A stretch of DNA of 15,741 bases. Source: an uncultured Collinsella sp. (GTDB taxonomy: Bacteria > Actinomycetota > Coriobacteriia > Coriobacteriales > Coriobacteriaceae). The translations under genes were made by a program, and so were the position numbers. Of the stretch, positions 14,610 through 15,741 are shown one piece after another. Location: assembly GCA_902494375.1 (NCBI GenBank), contig CABUTL010000011.1, positions 1 to 15,741 of the forward strand, given 5' to 3'. Position 1 is the stretch's first letter, and the number at the start of each line of letters is the position of its first letter. A model generated the notes under the pieces. It worked only from the letters and a program-made list of their open reading frames with translations. It ran no database searches and was not told the origin of the DNA.

Positions 14610-15167
14610 CTATTTCTTGAACGGGAAACCGAAGGCGTCCAGAAGGGCCTTGGCCTCCTCATCGGTGTTGGCGGTGGTCACGAAAGTGATGTCCATACCG
14701 CGCTGGTGATCGACGGAGTCGAAGTCGATCTCGGGGAAGATGAGCTGCTCGGTGACGCCCATGGAGAAGTTACCACGGCCGTCGAAGCTCTTGGCGGAGA
14801 TGCCGCGGAAGTCGCGGATACGGGGGATCGCGACGGAGGTCAGACGATCGAAGAACTCCCACATGCGGTCGCCACGCAGGGTAACCTTGCAGCCGATCGG
14901 CATACCAGCGCGCAGGCGGAAGGTAGCGATGGACTTGCGGGCACGGGTGATCATCGGCTGCTGGCCGGTGATGGCGCGCAGGTCGCGCACGGCACCGTCG
15001 ATGGCCTTGGAATCGGTAGCGGCCTCGCCGACACCCATGTTCACGACGATCTTCTCAAACTTGGGGATCATCATGACGTTCTCGTACTGGAACTTGTCCT
15101 GAAGCTGCTGCTTGACCTCGTTGTTGTACTTGGTCTTCAGACGCGGCACATACTTCTCTTCTGCCAT
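14610..15167 (-). CDS. rplE: Large ribosomal subunit protein L5
   Basis: L5 binds 5S rRNA and contacts the P-site tRNA and S13. The 185-residue product has [20 protein letters not shown], then [20 protein letters not shown] at 34-53, [20 protein letters not shown], the family block [20 protein letters not shown] and [20 protein letters not shown] near the end. Length is normal. The ATG at 15167 has AGGAG 6 bases upstream. In most bacteria rplX lies immediately upstream, but here there are 312 non-coding bases and then xdhC. rplE is therefore the first gene of this transcript in the window, and a good promoter at 15305-15333 would drive the block. Confidence 0.98.
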   Translation of the reverse strand: MAEEKYVPRLKTKYNNEVKQQLQDKFQYENVMMIPKFEKIVVNMGVGEAATDSKAIDGAVRDLRAITGQQPMITRARKSIATFRLRAGMPIGCKVTLRGDRMWEFFDRLTSVAIPRIRDFRGISAKSFDGRGNFSMGVTEQLIFPEIDFDSVDHQRGMDITFVTTANTDEEAKALLDAFGFPFKK

Positions 15168-15304
15168 TGTTCACTCCTTCTTGGGGTTTTAAGCACGGGG
15201 CGTGGCCACGATGGGTTGTCCTCGTGCCTCCTGGCTGCATCCGCGCCGCTCATGGCATTTTGCGGTTTGGACTCGACGCAGCAGGAGCCGACAAAACAAT
15301 CGGT
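15168..15304 (-). promoter_or_regulatory. Foldable leader of the rplE transcript
   Basis: From the likely start of transcription near 15298 to rplE there are about 130 untranslated bases. On the minus strand CTCCTGCTGC (15287-15278) can pair with GCAGCCAGGAG (15238-15228), 10 pairs with one bulged C, which hides an AGGAGG. Nearer to rplE the segment around 15223-15227 can pair either with 15207-15211 (CACGA/TCGTG) or with 15193-15197 (GCACG/CGTGC), two mutually exclusive helices. Ribosomal protein leaders often act in autoregulation; the ligand here is unknown. No convincing gene is seen in the stretch. Confidence 0.4.
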
Positions 15305-15333
15305 ACTATACGCGCATCGGGAGCGTATTTCCA
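15305..15333 (-). promoter_or_regulatory. Probable promoter of the rplE-rplQ block
   Basis: On the minus strand TGGAAA (15333-15328) and TATAGT (15310-15305) are 17 bases apart. The -10 is 5 of 6 and the -35 is 4 of 6 to the sigma-70-type consensus. It is the best promoter in the 312-base non-coding stretch and points at rplE. Confidence 0.65.
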
Positions 15334-15394
15334 GAAAAACCTCGTCTGCCTGCACAACTCCACAACTCCCCCGCACAAATGGATCCCAAAAAGC

Positions 15395-15461
15395 AGTTGC
15401 GGTGAAATAGGGACTGTTGGGCGGCCTAACAGGCTTAAACAATCCGTATTTCACCGCAACT
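15395..15461 (-). repeat. Large inverted repeat after xdhC, possible terminator or dispersed repeat
   Basis: AGTTGCGGTGAAATA (15395-15409) and TATTTCACCGCAACT (15447-15461) are perfect 15-bp inverted repeats. The stem continues inward with two mismatches through GGACTGTT and AACAATCC, giving a hairpin of about 67 bases with a small inner hairpin GCCT-aac-AGGC. On the minus strand it starts 18 bases after the xdhC stop and the right arm is followed by GCTTTTTGGG, so it can serve as the xdhC terminator. Its size is larger than needed for that, so a small dispersed palindromic element is another possibility. Confidence 0.75.
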
Positions 15462-15479
15462 TAATTGGTGGGGATGCGA

Positions 15480-15741
15480 TTAGCGCTTGCGGGGGACGAG
15501 TTTGGTGCGGCGCAGGTGAATCATCTCGGCGGCGATGGAGATGGCGATCTCCTCGGGGTCCTCGGCCTCGATGGCAACGCCGATCGGCAGGTGCAACTCG
15601 TCGATCTGGTCCTGCGTAAAGCCTTCCTGCTCCAGGCGGGCACGCACAAAGGCCGTCTTGCGGCGCGAACCCAGACAGCCCAGGTAGGCAGGCTTGGCGC
15701 GCATGGCCTGAATCACCACGTCGACATCGGACTTGTGACCC
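15480..15741 (-). CDS. XdhC/CoxI-family protein, C-terminal part (cut by right edge)
   Basis: XdhC-family proteins bind and sulfurate the molybdenum cofactor and hand it to xanthine dehydrogenase-type hydroxylases. The visible 86 residues are the C-terminal Rossmann domain: GHKSDVDVVIQAM, then AYLGCLGSRRKTAFVRARL (the family G-S-R-R-K motif), HLPIGVAIEAEDPEEIAISI and AAEMIHLRR, corresponding to the usual PIGLDIGA-x-T-P-EEIA-SI-AEI pattern. The gene continues beyond the right edge. No hydroxylase subunit is visible, so its partner is unknown. It points at rplE but is separated by 312 bases containing a probable terminator. Confidence 0.9.
   Translation of the reverse strand, partial: GHKSDVDVVIQAMRAKPAYLGCLGSRRKTAFVRARLEQEGFTQDQIDELHLPIGVAIEAEDPEEIAISIAAEMIHLRRTKLVPRKR

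Noticed and set aside
15137..15454. A 105-codon minus-strand open frame upstream of and overlapping rplE, considered as rplX or another gene
   Set aside because: It does not resemble L24 or any family I know, it runs through the inverted repeat and the promoter, and it overlaps the rplE start in another frame without a ribosome site.
1..15741. Defence system, CRISPR array, insertion sequence or prophage
   Set aside because: No spaced repeats, transposase, integrase or nuclease motifs were seen on either strand; nearly all sequence is explained by housekeeping genes.

Overview
The window is a housekeeping segment of a moderately GC-rich Gram-positive chromosome. The gene order secY-adk-map-infA-rpmJ-rpsM-rpsK-rpsD-rpoA-rplQ-truA, a Cys4 zinc adenylate kinase, a zinc-type S14 and a one-subunit-class ArgR all fit the Actinomycetota. 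My best guess is a Coriobacteriia member close to Collinsella, but this is inferred from general sequence feel, not from a search.

Layout from left to right. (1) 1-206, minus strand: the N-terminus of a U32-family peptidase that runs off the left edge. (2) 369-2564, plus strand: a class A penicillin-binding protein with a long Thr/Gly/Pro tail and a strong terminator. It is divergent from the U32 gene and convergent with argR. (3) 2754-5350, minus strand: argR, an unassigned GT-A-like protein and truA. (4) 5443-15167, minus strand: a 17-gene ribosomal protein/secretion/transcription block, read rplE-rpsN-rpsH-rplF-rplR-rpsE-rpmD-rplO-secY-adk-map-infA-rpmJ-rpsM-rpsK-rpsD-rpoA-rplQ (18 genes counting rplE). 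It is closed by a textbook intrinsic terminator with a UUCG loop. (5) 15168-15479: a 312-base non-coding stretch with a good promoter, a foldable leader for rplE and a large inverted repeat. (6) 15480-15741, minus strand: the C-terminus of an XdhC-family protein cut by the right edge.

The block makes the small and large subunit proteins of the spc and alpha operons, the SecY translocon that exports proteins such as the penicillin-binding protein, Met aminopeptidase that trims the nascent chains, IF1 that starts them and the RNA polymerase alpha subunit. Most neighbours are 2-35 bases apart or overlap (adk/map by 4 bases, rplO/secY by 7).

There is no defence system, mobile element, CRISPR array or clearly new gene cluster. 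The points worth a second look are: the spc block begins at rplE with its own promoter and leader next to xdhC, instead of continuing from rplX; several stable inter-gene hairpins inside the block are not terminators; a pair of TTTCGAAA palindromes lies upstream of argR; ArgR has Asn where the arginine-binding Asp-Asp pair is normally found; and the GT-A-like protein lacks the usual acidic motifs.
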